Below the pieces are notes generated by a model that saw only the letters and a list, made by a program, of their open reading frames with translations, was not told where the DNA came from and searched no databases. Of a stretch of DNA of 38,905 nucleotides, positions 16,011 to 23,870 are shown in pieces. The position numbers were made by a program, and so were the translations under genes. The stretch is from Anaerofustis stercorihominis. Lineage in GTDB: Bacteria; Bacillota; Clostridia; Eubacteriales; Anaerofustaceae. The DNA is taken from NCBI RefSeq assembly GCF_005844425.1, contig NZ_SPHL01000018.1, forward strand, positions 1 through 38,905, given 5' to 3'. Position 1 is the first letter of the stretch. Every line of letters begins with the position of its first letter.

Positions 16011-17177
16011 ATGTTAGGAAATTTTTCATATTCAAACCCTACAAAATTATATTTTGGTGAAGATTCATTAAACTATTTAAATGATGAATTAAAAAATTAT
16101 GGTAAAAATATCATGCTTAGCTACGGTGGTGGCTCAATAAAGAAAAACGGTATATATGATAAGGTAATCGAAATTTTAAAAGCAAATGACAAAAACATTT
16201 TTGAAGATCCCGGAGTAATGCCAAACCCAACAGTAGAAAAACTTTATGAAGGATGTAAAATTGCTAAAGAAAATAAAGTAGATTTAATTCTTGCAGTTGG
16301 CGGCGGTTCTGTATGTGACTACGCAAAAGCAGTTTCTGTTTCAACTTACTGCGATGAAGATCCATGGAATAAATACTATTTAAGAATGGAAGATGTAGAT
16401 AATGAAATCATTCCTGTAGGATGTGTACTTACAATGGTAGGAACAGGTTCAGAAATGAACGGGGGAGCAGTTATTACAAATCATGAACAAAAATTAAAAA
16501 TAGGTCATGTATTCGGCGAAAATGTATTCCCTAAATTCTCAATTTTAAACCCTACTTATACTTATACACTTCCTAAATATCAAATGGTAGCAGGTTTTTA
16601 CGATATTATGAATCATATCACAGAACAATATTTCTCAGATGATGATGACAATACTTCTGACTATATTAGTGAAGGGTTACTTAAATCATTAATTCATAGT
16701 TCAAGAATAGCAGTAAAAAATCCAACAGATTATGAAGCAAGAAGTAATATAATGTGGATTGCAACATGGGCATTAAATACTTTGATTGCAAAAGGCAAAA
16801 CAACAGACTGGATGGTTCATATGATAGGTCAATCAATCGGTGCTTATACTGATGCAACTCACGGTATGACTTTATCAGCTATTTCAATGGCATATTATCG
16901 TTATATCTGTCCATATGGTTTAAATAAATTTAAAAGATTTGCAATTAACGTATGGGGAGTGAATCCAGAAAATAAAACTGATGAAGAAATTGCAAAAGAA
17001 GGCCTTGACAGAATGGAAGAATGGATGAAAGAAATCGGTCTTGTTATGAATATCAAAGACTTAGGCGTTAAAGAAGATATGCTTGAAGGAATTGCAAAAG
17101 GTTCATTCATAATGGAAGGCGGTTATAAAAAATTAAGCCACGAAGAAATCGTTCAAATATTAAAAGAAAGTATGTAA
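16011..17177 (+). CDS. Iron-containing alcohol dehydrogenase (butanol dehydrogenase/YqhD-like)
   Basis: 388-residue group III alcohol dehydrogenase, predicted to reduce aldehydes to alcohols, probably with NADPH. The N-terminal Rossmann-like half has YGGGSIKKNG, AVGGGSVCDYAKAVS and GTGSEMNGGAVITN. The helical half carries metal-ligand candidates in FYDIMNHITEQYF, HMIGQSIGAY and DATHGMTLSAI. This pattern is that of BdhA/YqhD proteins, which detoxify short aldehydes or act in solvent formation. AAAGGAG precedes the ATG. With the MerR-type promoter and flavodoxin, an aldehyde-stress role is the best inference. An intrinsic terminator follows. Confidence 0.93.
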   Translation: MLGNFSYSNPTKLYFGEDSLNYLNDELKNYGKNIMLSYGGGSIKKNGIYDKVIEILKANDKNIFEDPGVMPNPTVEKLYEGCKIAKENKVDLILAVGGGSVCDYAKAVSVSTYCDEDPWNKYYLRMEDVDNEIIPVGCVLTMVGTGSEMNGGAVITNHEQKLKIGHVFGENVFPKFSILNPTYTYTLPKYQMVAGFYDIMNHITEQYFSDDDDNTSDYISEGLLKSLIHSSRIAVKNPTDYEARSNIMWIATWALNTLIAKGKTTDWMVHMIGQSIGAYTDATHGMTLSAISMAYYRYICPYGLNKFKRFAINVWGVNPENKTDEEIAKEGLDRMEEWMKEIGLVMNIKDLGVKEDMLEGIAKGSFIMEGGYKKLSHEEIVQILKESM

Positions 17178-17180
17178 TAT

Positions 17181-17210
17181 AAAAAACAGCTCTATGTAGG
17201 GCTGTTTTTT
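17181..17210 (+). terminator. Intrinsic terminator of the alcohol dehydrogenase gene
   Basis: AAAAAACAGCTCTA and TAGGGCTGTTTTTT form a stem with one G-U pair, with T's following. It marks the end of + strand genes in this half. Beyond it, 17211-17449 is AT-rich with no supported gene. Confidence 0.88.
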
Positions 17211-17449
17211 ATTATTGAAATAACTAATATTAAAGATACTTTTATCTAAAGGGAATATAAATAGTTTTTAATCAACTTTCCGCTAAAGACAACTTTAACA
17301 TAGAATTGACTATATTTTATAATAAATTTAACATATTTTTACACATCTTCTCAAACCCTTTGATTATAAGGCTTTTAAGCATTAATATCTTTATAATGTT
17401 ATTTTCTATTATCTTTTTAATATATATTCCATTTTATATCTATCCCATT

Positions 17450-18349
17450 TTAAAATTTACTAAATGGATTTTTATTCATATCAATTTCTTCTTGTTTATC
17501 TTTTAGATATCTTTCAATTTGTTTATCTGTTTTTAGTCCCAGGAATGATTTAATTTCATTAAAACCTGCATTGTTATAATCTTTCAACATTTTTACTGCA
17601 GTATTCCTTAAAATATTGCTGCTTATTCCTTTTTCTTCAATTCCTATTCTCTTAAGTGCATTTTTAACAATTTCTTGTATTCTTCTTGTTGAAATTGGTT
17701 TTTTTGGATTTGAAGGACTATTTAACAGGTATAGTTGGTCGTTTGAAAATAAAAAACGGCTTAAAATGCCTCTGAGAGCGTCATTTATTTTAACAATTCT
17801 TTCATTTTCACTGTTTTTGTTTATTATGATATTATTATCAAAAATATCTTCAGTTTTTATGTTTTGAACTTCTTTAACCGTAAGTCCATTAAATAACATA
17901 AGAAAAATTATTATTTGATTCTTTTCCGGTTCAATGTTTTTTACGTAATCTATTAAATCATTTATCTGCTCATTAGAAAGAACATCTTTATTTAAACTAT
18001 CATTATTATATCTAAATTTGAACGAAACTATTTCGTTATTTAGACCATATTTTTTATTAAGAAACTTATAAAAGTTTTTAACTGCAGATATTTTTCTTGC
18101 GATAGTTTTATCTGAATTTTTAAGTTCTTTTTTTAAATAATCAACATAAGCATACATGTCGATACTATTAAGGTTTAAGAATAAATCTTTATCAGCTTCG
18201 TTATCTAAATTATTAATATGGTTTCTCTTCATCATAAATAAAACAAAGGTATTTAAGTCATATAAATACCCTTTAATTGATGCCTTAGAAATATTATTTG
18301 TATTTAAAAATTCATTTATAAGTTTACTTTCCATTTTACATAACTTCAC
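17450..18349 (-). CDS. Tyrosine recombinase homologue with lost catalytic residues
   Basis: 299 residues with the XerC/D layout: N-terminal SAM-like domain (about 8-110) and a C-terminal catalytic fold. The expected active site is broken. The first Arg is Thr (T157 in NGLTVKE, normally TGLRISE), the second-box His is Asn (N245 in SSNILRNT, normally PHKLRHT) and the third-box His is Leu (L272 in LGLK, normally LGHK). R248 and a Tyr (Y281) remain. The frame is intact and codon use normal, which argues against simple decay. It is the last gene of an operon behind the WYL gene (7-bp gap). The start may be the GTG at 18349 or the ATG at 18334. A 30-bp palindrome covers the junction. A DNA-binding or regulatory role without strand exchange is inferred. 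Confidence 0.85.
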   Translation of the reverse strand: MKLCKMESKLINEFLNTNNISKASIKGYLYDLNTFVLFMMKRNHINNLDNEADKDLFLNLNSIDMYAYVDYLKKELKNSDKTIARKISAVKNFYKFLNKKYGLNNEIVSFKFRYNNDSLNKDVLSNEQINDLIDYVKNIEPEKNQIIIFLMLFNGLTVKEVQNIKTEDIFDNNIIINKNSENERIVKINDALRGILSRFLFSNDQLYLLNSPSNPKKPISTRRIQEIVKNALKRIGIEEKGISSNILRNTAVKMLKDYNNAGFNEIKSFLGLKTDKQIERYLKDKQEEIDMNKNPFSKF

Positions 18350-18371
18350 TAAATATTTATTTAGTGAAGTT
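18342..18371. repeat. 28-bp palindrome, copy 2 (30 bp with flank)
   Basis: A 30-bp inverted repeat, 14 pairs perfect around a 2-bp centre. The 28-bp core (18343-18370) has arms ACTTCACTAAA and TTTAGTGAAGT around TATTTA. It differs from the copy at 12847-12874 at only two positions. It spans the end of the WYL gene and the start codon region of the recombinase homologue, so it is at once coding, possible operator, possible RNA hairpin and possible recombination site. Confidence 0.88.
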
Positions 18372-19340
18372 CTCTCCTATATAATTTTGATTTAACATTT
18401 TATTAAAGTCATCAATAACATTTTGAGGTGAGACAATTTTAATTCCACCCTCAAATTGAAATATCCAAGCATAAAATGTCGGACTTAGTCCAACACGAAC
18501 TTTAACTAAAAAATCCTCTTTTCCTTTTTCTAAAACAGGTACAACTTCCCCAAATTTATCTATTATATATTTCATTAATTCATTCTTACATTTAAGTATA
18601 ACTTCTTTTTCTTCCCCCGGAAACATACTAAATATCTTTTTCCCATAATCTGTAATAGAAAAACCATCTGGGAACTTTGTTCTTTCATCATCCAGCATTG
18701 TTGGAATTTCCATCCTATCAACTCTAAAAGAAACAACATCGTTTCTTTTATCGGAATAACCTACAAGATAATACTTATCTTGATTCCAATATAAAGTGTA
18801 TGGGCTAAGAATATATACTTCACCATTATTTTTAAATATTTTATCTTTATTTATATTGTAATCATAATATCTAAAAGATATTTTTTTATTTTTATTTATA
18901 GCTGTATTTATCAAATCAATAATATAATATATTAAGTTATTATTTGTTTTTACTTTTCCTGTGTTAATAATATTTCGATTAAGATGTCTTCTTTGATTTT
19001 CTGAAACTAACATCATAAGTTTATTTATGATAATCTTACTTTTCTTTTTACTTATAAACTGTGAAGAAGATACCGCATCTATAAGCATTGCAAGCTCAGG
19101 AAGCTCAAAAAGTCGTTCACCAAAGAAATAAATATTTTTATTGCCTTTCTCACAAATTATATCATATCCCATTACTTCTGACAAAAAAGATATATCTTCA
19201 TTAAATGTTTTTCTATCTATATTAATATTATGTTCTTTCAAATAACTAAAAATATCTTTTGTTGTTAATGGATTTTCTTCGTCGCTTTTTTCATAAAGAA
19301 GTTTTAAAATAAGAAAAATTCTATATCTGTTGTTTTTCAT
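18357..19340 (-). CDS. WYL-domain transcriptional regulator
   Basis: About 327 residues. An N-terminal winged helix (KNNRYRIFLILKLLYEKSDEENPLTTKDIFSYLKE, then DRKTFNEDI) precedes a WYL domain with LSPYTLYWNQDKYYLVGYSD and VVSFRVDRMEIP, and a C-terminal WCX-like extension. WYL regulators bind nucleic-acid-type ligands and often control anti-phage systems (for example BrxR and CapW). The ATG at 19340 fits family N-termini and has GAGTGG upstream; another in-frame ATG at 19355 lacks a ribosome binding site. It lies between an Mrr-like nuclease gene and the recombinase homologue on the same strand with short gaps, and so probably regulates this module. Confidence 0.9.
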   Translation of the reverse strand: MKNNRYRIFLILKLLYEKSDEENPLTTKDIFSYLKEHNINIDRKTFNEDISFLSEVMGYDIICEKGNKNIYFFGERLFELPELAMLIDAVSSSQFISKKKSKIIINKLMMLVSENQRRHLNRNIINTGKVKTNNNLIYYIIDLINTAINKNKKISFRYYDYNINKDKIFKNNGEVYILSPYTLYWNQDKYYLVGYSDKRNDVVSFRVDRMEIPTMLDDERTKFPDGFSITDYGKKIFSMFPGEEKEVILKCKNELMKYIIDKFGEVVPVLEKGKEDFLVKVRVGLSPTFYAWIFQFEGGIKIVSPQNVIDDFNKMLNQNYIGENFTK

Positions 19341-19373
19341 AACATTACCACTCATTTAATATTTTGATTATAA

Positions 19374-20465
19374 TTATTTTTTATAAAAATTTTCTACTTC
19401 AGATAAATTTTTTAGACCAGCATCTAATAACATCCTTGCAAATTCTTCTATACAAATTAATCTAATGTTATTTTCTTTTGCTATATTTTTTGCATCTTCA
19501 CTAAATTCTTTTGCTGTAGTAATAACCCAATACAAATTATTATAATTTTTTTCATCATCATCTATAGATACTTTTTTTTCTATTAATTGCTTATATTTTT
19601 TTATTTGATTTACGCCTTCTTCATATGTTTTCCCTTCGTGTTTTTTTGCTTGAATATATATATTAAGTTTTAAATCACTAAAACTTGCTTTTACGTCAGC
19701 ATCTTCTTCGCTTTCTTTTTCTTTTGGATTTTTAGGTAAAATTATTGCATATTCAGCTCCAATTTTTTCCATTAACCATTTTATAAGATTTTCAAGTCCA
19801 TCAGGAGTTACATTTTCTTCAATAGAAGGTATTAAACTTTTCATTATATTATTAATTATATTTTCTTCTATACTAAAATCTTTTTCGCTATTTATTACTT
19901 TATCAATTTCAACTGATAAATCATCAATCTCTGCAAGAGTATTTCTTATTTTCATTCTTGCCACTAAAGAAGGAGAAGCAAATGATCTTTTTATTCTTTC
20001 CCTTACTTTTTCTACCTTTGCAACAAACCCAATATCTTTAATTTCATCATTTAAAACTAGTCCATCATCTGTTATTTTTATTTTTGTTTTATTAATGTTT
20101 CTATCTATTTTAAATTCTTTACCTTTTAATTTAAAAATACTGCAGGGACTTTCTATTACTTTATAAATAGAAAAATCTTTATTCTCCATAGGAACTAAAA
20201 TGTAATCACCTTTTTGATATTTTGCAAATCTCCAAATTGTCCATCTTTGTCTCAAATTACCTAATTCACCATTATCAGTTTGTGAAGAAGAATTTTTTAC
20301 GGCTTGTTCAAATTCCTTTACATTTGTTTTTAATAAAGCTTCGGGATTGTTTTTATCAATATAATCTTTAAATCCTATTGAAATATAGGATTCATTGTTT
20401 TCACATAATAATGCTTTAGATACTTTCCATTCATTTGAAATTCTATTTAAATAATAATTTGACAT
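19374..20465 (-). CDS. Mrr-like (type IV) restriction endonuclease
   Basis: 363 residues. The C-terminal part (about 215-355) reads as an Mrr catalytic domain. It has GLENLIKWLMEKIGAEYAII, an acidic EEDADVK stretch, then NIYIQAKKHEG with the Q-x-K form of the PD-(D/E)xK active site (Q272, K274), and later LYWVITTAKEFSEDAKNIA and IRLICIEEFARMLLDAG, as in Mrr proteins. The N-terminal part (about 1-160, including LRQRWTIWRFAKYQKGDYI) is probably a separate recognition domain that I cannot name. Type IV enzymes cut foreign DNA with modified bases and need no methyltransferase; none is adjacent. AGGAGGT precedes the ATG. It is the first gene of the operon with the WYL gene. Confidence 0.8.
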   Translation of the reverse strand: MSNYYLNRISNEWKVSKALLCENNESYISIGFKDYIDKNNPEALLKTNVKEFEQAVKNSSSQTDNGELGNLRQRWTIWRFAKYQKGDYILVPMENKDFSIYKVIESPCSIFKLKGKEFKIDRNINKTKIKITDDGLVLNDEIKDIGFVAKVEKVRERIKRSFASPSLVARMKIRNTLAEIDDLSVEIDKVINSEKDFSIEENIINNIMKSLIPSIEENVTPDGLENLIKWLMEKIGAEYAIILPKNPKEKESEEDADVKASFSDLKLNIYIQAKKHEGKTYEEGVNQIKKYKQLIEKKVSIDDDEKNYNNLYWVITTAKEFSEDAKNIAKENNIRLICIEEFARMLLDAGLKNLSEVENFYKK

Positions 20466-20526
20466 TATATACCTCCTATTTATTTATATATCAATTTTAC
20501 AACAAAATTTATAAACTTTTCAATTA

Positions 20527-20560
20527 TAAAAAAACAGACAGGGAAATTTTTCCCTGTCTT
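20527..20560 (-). terminator. Intrinsic terminator of hxlA
   Basis: AGACAGGGAAA and TTTCCCTGTCT form a long stem followed on the - strand by a T-rich tract, 16 bp downstream of the hxlA stop. Confidence 0.9.
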
Positions 20561-20575
20561 ATATAATTCTATAGA

Positions 20576-21205
20576 TTATTTTATCATTTTTTTCATTTTT
20601 TTAGCTGTTTCTTTTGGTGTAGAACTATTTACAAGTCCTCCGCCAACTATTATTACATCGGGATTTTGTGCATTTATTTCTTCTAATGTTTCAAGTTTTA
20701 CACCGCCTGCAACGCTGACTTTTGTATTTTTTACTAAGCTTTTAACTTTTATTAAATCATCAAGAGGGGTTGCACCTTTCTTTTGTATATCAGTTCCCGT
20801 ATGCACACAAATATAATCAACACCGATACTTTCCAAATATTTAACTCTTTCTTCTAAATTATCTACGCAAATTAAATCAACAAGAAGTTCTTTCCCTGCT
20901 TTTTTTACTTCTTCTAAAGAATCTTCTATTGTTTGATTATCACTTACAGCAAGAACAGTTACTATATCCGCACCGGCATCAAGAGCTATTTTCGTTTCAA
21001 ATGCACCTGCATCCATAATCTTAAAATCAGCAAGTATCTTTTTATTTTTAAAGGTTTCTTTTAATTTTTTTATTCCCTCACTTCCGTATTTATAAGCAAG
21101 AGGAGTTCCAAATTCGATTATATCGATATACTCTTCACATTCTTTTACAATTTCGATACTTTCCTCCAAACTTTTTACGTCCAAGGCAATTTGTAATTGT
21201 TTCAT
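20576..21205 (-). CDS. hxlA: 3-hexulose-6-phosphate synthase
   Basis: Aldolase joining formaldehyde and ribulose 5-phosphate to D-arabino-3-hexulose 6-phosphate, or running in reverse to make pentose phosphate. The 209-residue TIM-barrel protein of the OMP decarboxylase suprafamily has LQIALDVKSLEE, IIEFGTPL, ADFKIMDAGAFE (the D-x-K-x-x-D active-site strand), DLICVDN, DYICVHTGTD and VSVAGGVK. GGAGG precedes the ATG. It follows ispH-rpsA on the same strand but behind a terminator, so it may rely on read-through or a promoter inside that gene. Its partner hxlB is about 11 kb away (32381-32926). A related activity, 3-keto-gulonate-6-phosphate decarboxylase, is possible, but the hxlB in the window favours hxlA. 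Confidence 0.9.
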   Translation of the reverse strand: MKQLQIALDVKSLEESIEIVKECEEYIDIIEFGTPLAYKYGSEGIKKLKETFKNKKILADFKIMDAGAFETKIALDAGADIVTVLAVSDNQTIEDSLEEVKKAGKELLVDLICVDNLEERVKYLESIGVDYICVHTGTDIQKKGATPLDDLIKVKSLVKNTKVSVAGGVKLETLEEINAQNPDVIIVGGGLVNSSTPKETAKKMKKMIK

Positions 21206-21220
21206 TTTTTTCCTCCTTTA

Positions 21221-21254
21221 AATAAAAATCCCCGCACTAAATAAAGTGCAGGGA
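21221..21254 (-). terminator. Intrinsic terminator of ispH-rpsA
   Basis: On the - strand CCCTGCACT, a T-rich loop, AGTGCGGGG, then a TTTTTATT run. It lies 11 bp past the ispH-rpsA stop and just upstream of the hxlA ribosome binding site. Confidence 0.85.
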
Positions 21255-21264
21255 AAATTTAATA

Positions 21265-23265
21265 CTATTCAGATTTTAAAAGGTCACCGAAGATATCACC
21301 TAAAGTTACATTACCATCTTCTTGATGATAAACTTTGTTTCTTTCAATTTTTCTTTTTGGTGGATCCATTGTTTCTTTAATGCTTAAAGAAACTTTTCTT
21401 TTATCTTTGTTAATGTCAATGATTTTAACGTTAACTTTATCACCAGTTTTAACAACATCTTCAACTTTATTTACTCTGTCATATGCTAATTGAGAGATGT
21501 GAATTAAACCTTCAACATCAGGAATGATTTCTGCAAAAGCACCAAAGCTTGTTGTGTTTTTAATTGTAGCAGATACTGTTTGACCTACTGTATAATTTTC
21601 AATAAATTCTTGCCATGGTTCTTTTGTTAAGTCTTTAACGCTTAATTTAACTTTGTAGCTTTCTTTGTCAAGTTCGGTTACAATAGCTTTTACTGTATCG
21701 CCAACTTTGTATAAATCATTAATGTTGTTAACTCTTTTCCAAGCGATATCAGAAATATGAATAAATCCGTCTACGCCGTCTAAATCAATGAACATACCAA
21801 AGTTTGTAATGTTTTTGATTGGAGCTTCAACAACTTTACCGATTTCTAAATTAGCAATAGCTGCGTCTTTAGCTTCTTTTTCTTTAGCTTTTCTTTCTTT
21901 GTAAGCTTCTTCAAGAAGAATTCTTCTTGAAACAATAATTTTGTTTTTGTTTTTATCAAATTCTACGATTCTACATTCAACTTCTTTACCAAGTAAATTA
22001 TCAAAATCTTTAATGAATTTTGTATCATAGTAAGAAGCAGGCATGAATGCTTTAATGAATCCTAAATCAACAATTAAACCGCCTTTTACAACTTTTGTAA
22101 TTTTAGCGCTAACTGTTTCTTTTGCTTCAAATTTATCTTTTGCTTCATCTAAAGCACTAAGTTCATCAACTTTGATTTTAGATAATGAAACGTTCCCTGT
22201 ACCGTCATTCATTCTCATAACCATAACTTTAACTTTATCACCTTTAGCGGCTTTTGTTGTTAAGTCTTCCATAAGGTCATATAAATAATCAGCTTTTTTA
22301 ACAATTCCGTCTGATTTGTAACCAATATTCATTGTTACTTCATTGTGATCGACAGCAACGATTTCGCCTTCAACGATGTCTCCCTCTCTAATTTCTTTCA
22401 TTGATTCTTCGATGTTTTTTTCAAAACTATCCACCATGTTGTTGTCCATAGTATTAATTACCTCCTCTATTAACTGGGTTGGTGTAGATGCTCCAGCCGT
22501 TAGTCCAATATTCTTATATTTCTTTATAGCATCGTCCAAGTCCGAAGCTTTTTCAACAAAGAAAACATTTTTGCATTTTGATTTACTGATTTCAACCAAT
22601 TTCTTTGTATTTGAGCTATGAGTATCACCAACAACTACCATAGCTTCAACTTCTGATGCTATCTTACTGGCTTCTTCCTGCCTTACGCTTGTGGCGTTAC
22701 ATATTGTATTAAAAATTACCACATCTGCGCAATTTTCTTTAATAATATCTGTTATATCATTAAAGATTGATTTAATAATTGTAGTTTGGGCAACAATACA
22801 AACACTGTTATCTGTTTTAAATTCTCTCGCTTCATCTAGTGAGAAAATAACATGAGCAGAGTTCTCACACCACCCGTTAACCCCTATAACTTCGGGATGA
22901 TTTTTATCTCCTACAATTATTATAGTATACCCTTTATTATGATATTTTTCAACCTTATTTTGAATAGATTTTACATAAGGACAAGTTGCATCAATAAGTT
23001 TTAGATTTTTTCCCTTAATCTTATCATATACATCTTTTCCAACGCCGTGAGAACGAATTATAACCGTTCCGCTTTCTATACTGTCAAGGTCTTCAATTAT
23101 ATCTACACCTTTTTCCTTTAATTCATTTGTAACAAATGCATTATGTATTAAAGGTCCAAGGGTATAAACTTTTTCATTCTTGTTTTTACTTGCTTCATAA
23201 GCCGTTTCAACAGCTTTATTTACACCGAAGCAGTATCCTGCACTTTTTGCTTTTATTATACTCAT
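21265..23265 (-). CDS. ispH: Bifunctional HMBPP reductase (IspH) - ribosomal protein S1 fusion
   Basis: 666 residues. Residues 1-280 are IspH, the [4Fe-4S] enzyme of the MEP isoprenoid pathway. The cluster ligands are C12 (AGYCFGV), C94 (DATCPYV) and C188 (NTICNAT), with the substrate-binding H-P-E at 122-124. Residues about 290-630 hold four S1 RNA-binding repeats: GDIVEGEIVAVD, then VSAKITKVVKGGLIVDLG, IKNITNFGMFIDLDGVDGFIH and IKNTTSFGAFAEI, as in RpsA-like proteins. This fusion is established in clostridia. It is packed behind plsC (1-bp gap) and cmk, a recurrent clostridial order. It ends in a short charged tail. Whether the S1 half acts on the ribosome is not shown by sequence. Confidence 0.96.
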   Translation of the reverse strand: MSIIKAKSAGYCFGVNKAVETAYEASKNKNEKVYTLGPLIHNAFVTNELKEKGVDIIEDLDSIESGTVIIRSHGVGKDVYDKIKGKNLKLIDATCPYVKSIQNKVEKYHNKGYTIIIVGDKNHPEVIGVNGWCENSAHVIFSLDEAREFKTDNSVCIVAQTTIIKSIFNDITDIIKENCADVVIFNTICNATSVRQEEASKIASEVEAMVVVGDTHSSNTKKLVEISKSKCKNVFFVEKASDLDDAIKKYKNIGLTAGASTPTQLIEEVINTMDNNMVDSFEKNIEESMKEIREGDIVEGEIVAVDHNEVTMNIGYKSDGIVKKADYLYDLMEDLTTKAAKGDKVKVMVMRMNDGTGNVSLSKIKVDELSALDEAKDKFEAKETVSAKITKVVKGGLIVDLGFIKAFMPASYYDTKFIKDFDNLLGKEVECRIVEFDKNKNKIIVSRRILLEEAYKERKAKEKEAKDAAIANLEIGKVVEAPIKNITNFGMFIDLDGVDGFIHISDIAWKRVNNINDLYKVGDTVKAIVTELDKESYKVKLSVKDLTKEPWQEFIENYTVGQTVSATIKNTTSFGAFAEIIPDVEGLIHISQLAYDRVNKVEDVVKTGDKVNVKIIDINKDKRKVSLSIKETMDPPKRKIERNKVYHQEDGNVTLGDIFGDLLKSE

Positions 23266-23266
23266 T

Positions 23267-23860
23267 TTACATTTCCTTTAATCTTATAATTTCAGGATAG
23301 ATTTCTTTTTTGCATATTTCTACAAAATCTTCACTTGTAAGTTTTTTACCGTAATATTTGTCTAAATATATAGGCTTTCCGTAATTAATTATAAGAGGTT
23401 TTCTGAATTTATATTCGCCTCTTATTCCAACGGGAACAACTGGAACTTTCATTCTTGTTGCCAAAAGAACAAGTCCGCCCTTTGGTTCAAGCATTTTTTT
23501 GTCTGTTTTATTTCTTGTTCCTTCAGGGAAAAGCCCCAAAACTTCTTTATTCTTTAAAACTTTTATTGCACTTTTAATTGCAACAATATCATTATCTTCT
23601 CTTTTTACAGGTATTGCATATACTTTATGTAAAAACCAGTTTAAAAATTTAGATTTAAATAAGACATCCTTAGCCATAAAATGCAGATGTCTTCCTTTAA
23701 TTTGAACAGCTAAAAAAACAGGATCCCAAATATGAATATGGTTGCCTGAAATGATATATGCAACATCCTTATTAGGAAGATTTTCAAGTCCTGTTACTTT
23801 AACTTTATATAAAATTTTAAATAAAACCTTAATTATTGGTCTTAAAATATCATATAACAT
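23267..23860 (-). CDS. plsC: 1-acyl-sn-glycerol-3-phosphate acyltransferase (PlsC)
   Basis: 197-residue membrane-associated acyltransferase that makes phosphatidic acid for phospholipid synthesis. The catalytic H-x4-D box is in SGNHIHIWDP, and the substrate motif is FPEGTRNKTDKKM. The PVVPVGI block near the end is also typical. Hydrophobic stretches near the N-terminus suggest membrane contact. It lies between cmk (10 bp upstream) and ispH-rpsA (1 bp downstream). Confidence 0.93.
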   Translation of the reverse strand: MLYDILRPIIKVLFKILYKVKVTGLENLPNKDVAYIISGNHIHIWDPVFLAVQIKGRHLHFMAKDVLFKSKFLNWFLHKVYAIPVKREDNDIVAIKSAIKVLKNKEVLGLFPEGTRNKTDKKMLEPKGGLVLLATRMKVPVVPVGIRGEYKFRKPLIINYGKPIYLDKYYGKKLTSEDFVEICKKEIYPEIIRLKEM

Positions 23861-23870
23861 ACACTACCTA

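Noticed and set aside
17321-17350. A stretch resembling one XerD arm (ATATGTTAAAT on the - strand)
   Set aside because: The partner XerC arm at the required 6-bp spacing does not match any dif consensus.
17306-17506. Hydrophobic 66-codon + strand ORF after the alcohol dehydrogenase gene
   Set aside because: It lacks a ribosome binding site, consists of AT-rich Phe/Ile/Leu runs, and overlaps the 3' end of the opposing recombinase gene; it looks like chance.
19490-19506. Third copy of the palindrome half-site (CTTCACTAAA) inside the Mrr-like gene
   Set aside because: Only one arm is present, with no inverted partner; explained by the coding sequence.
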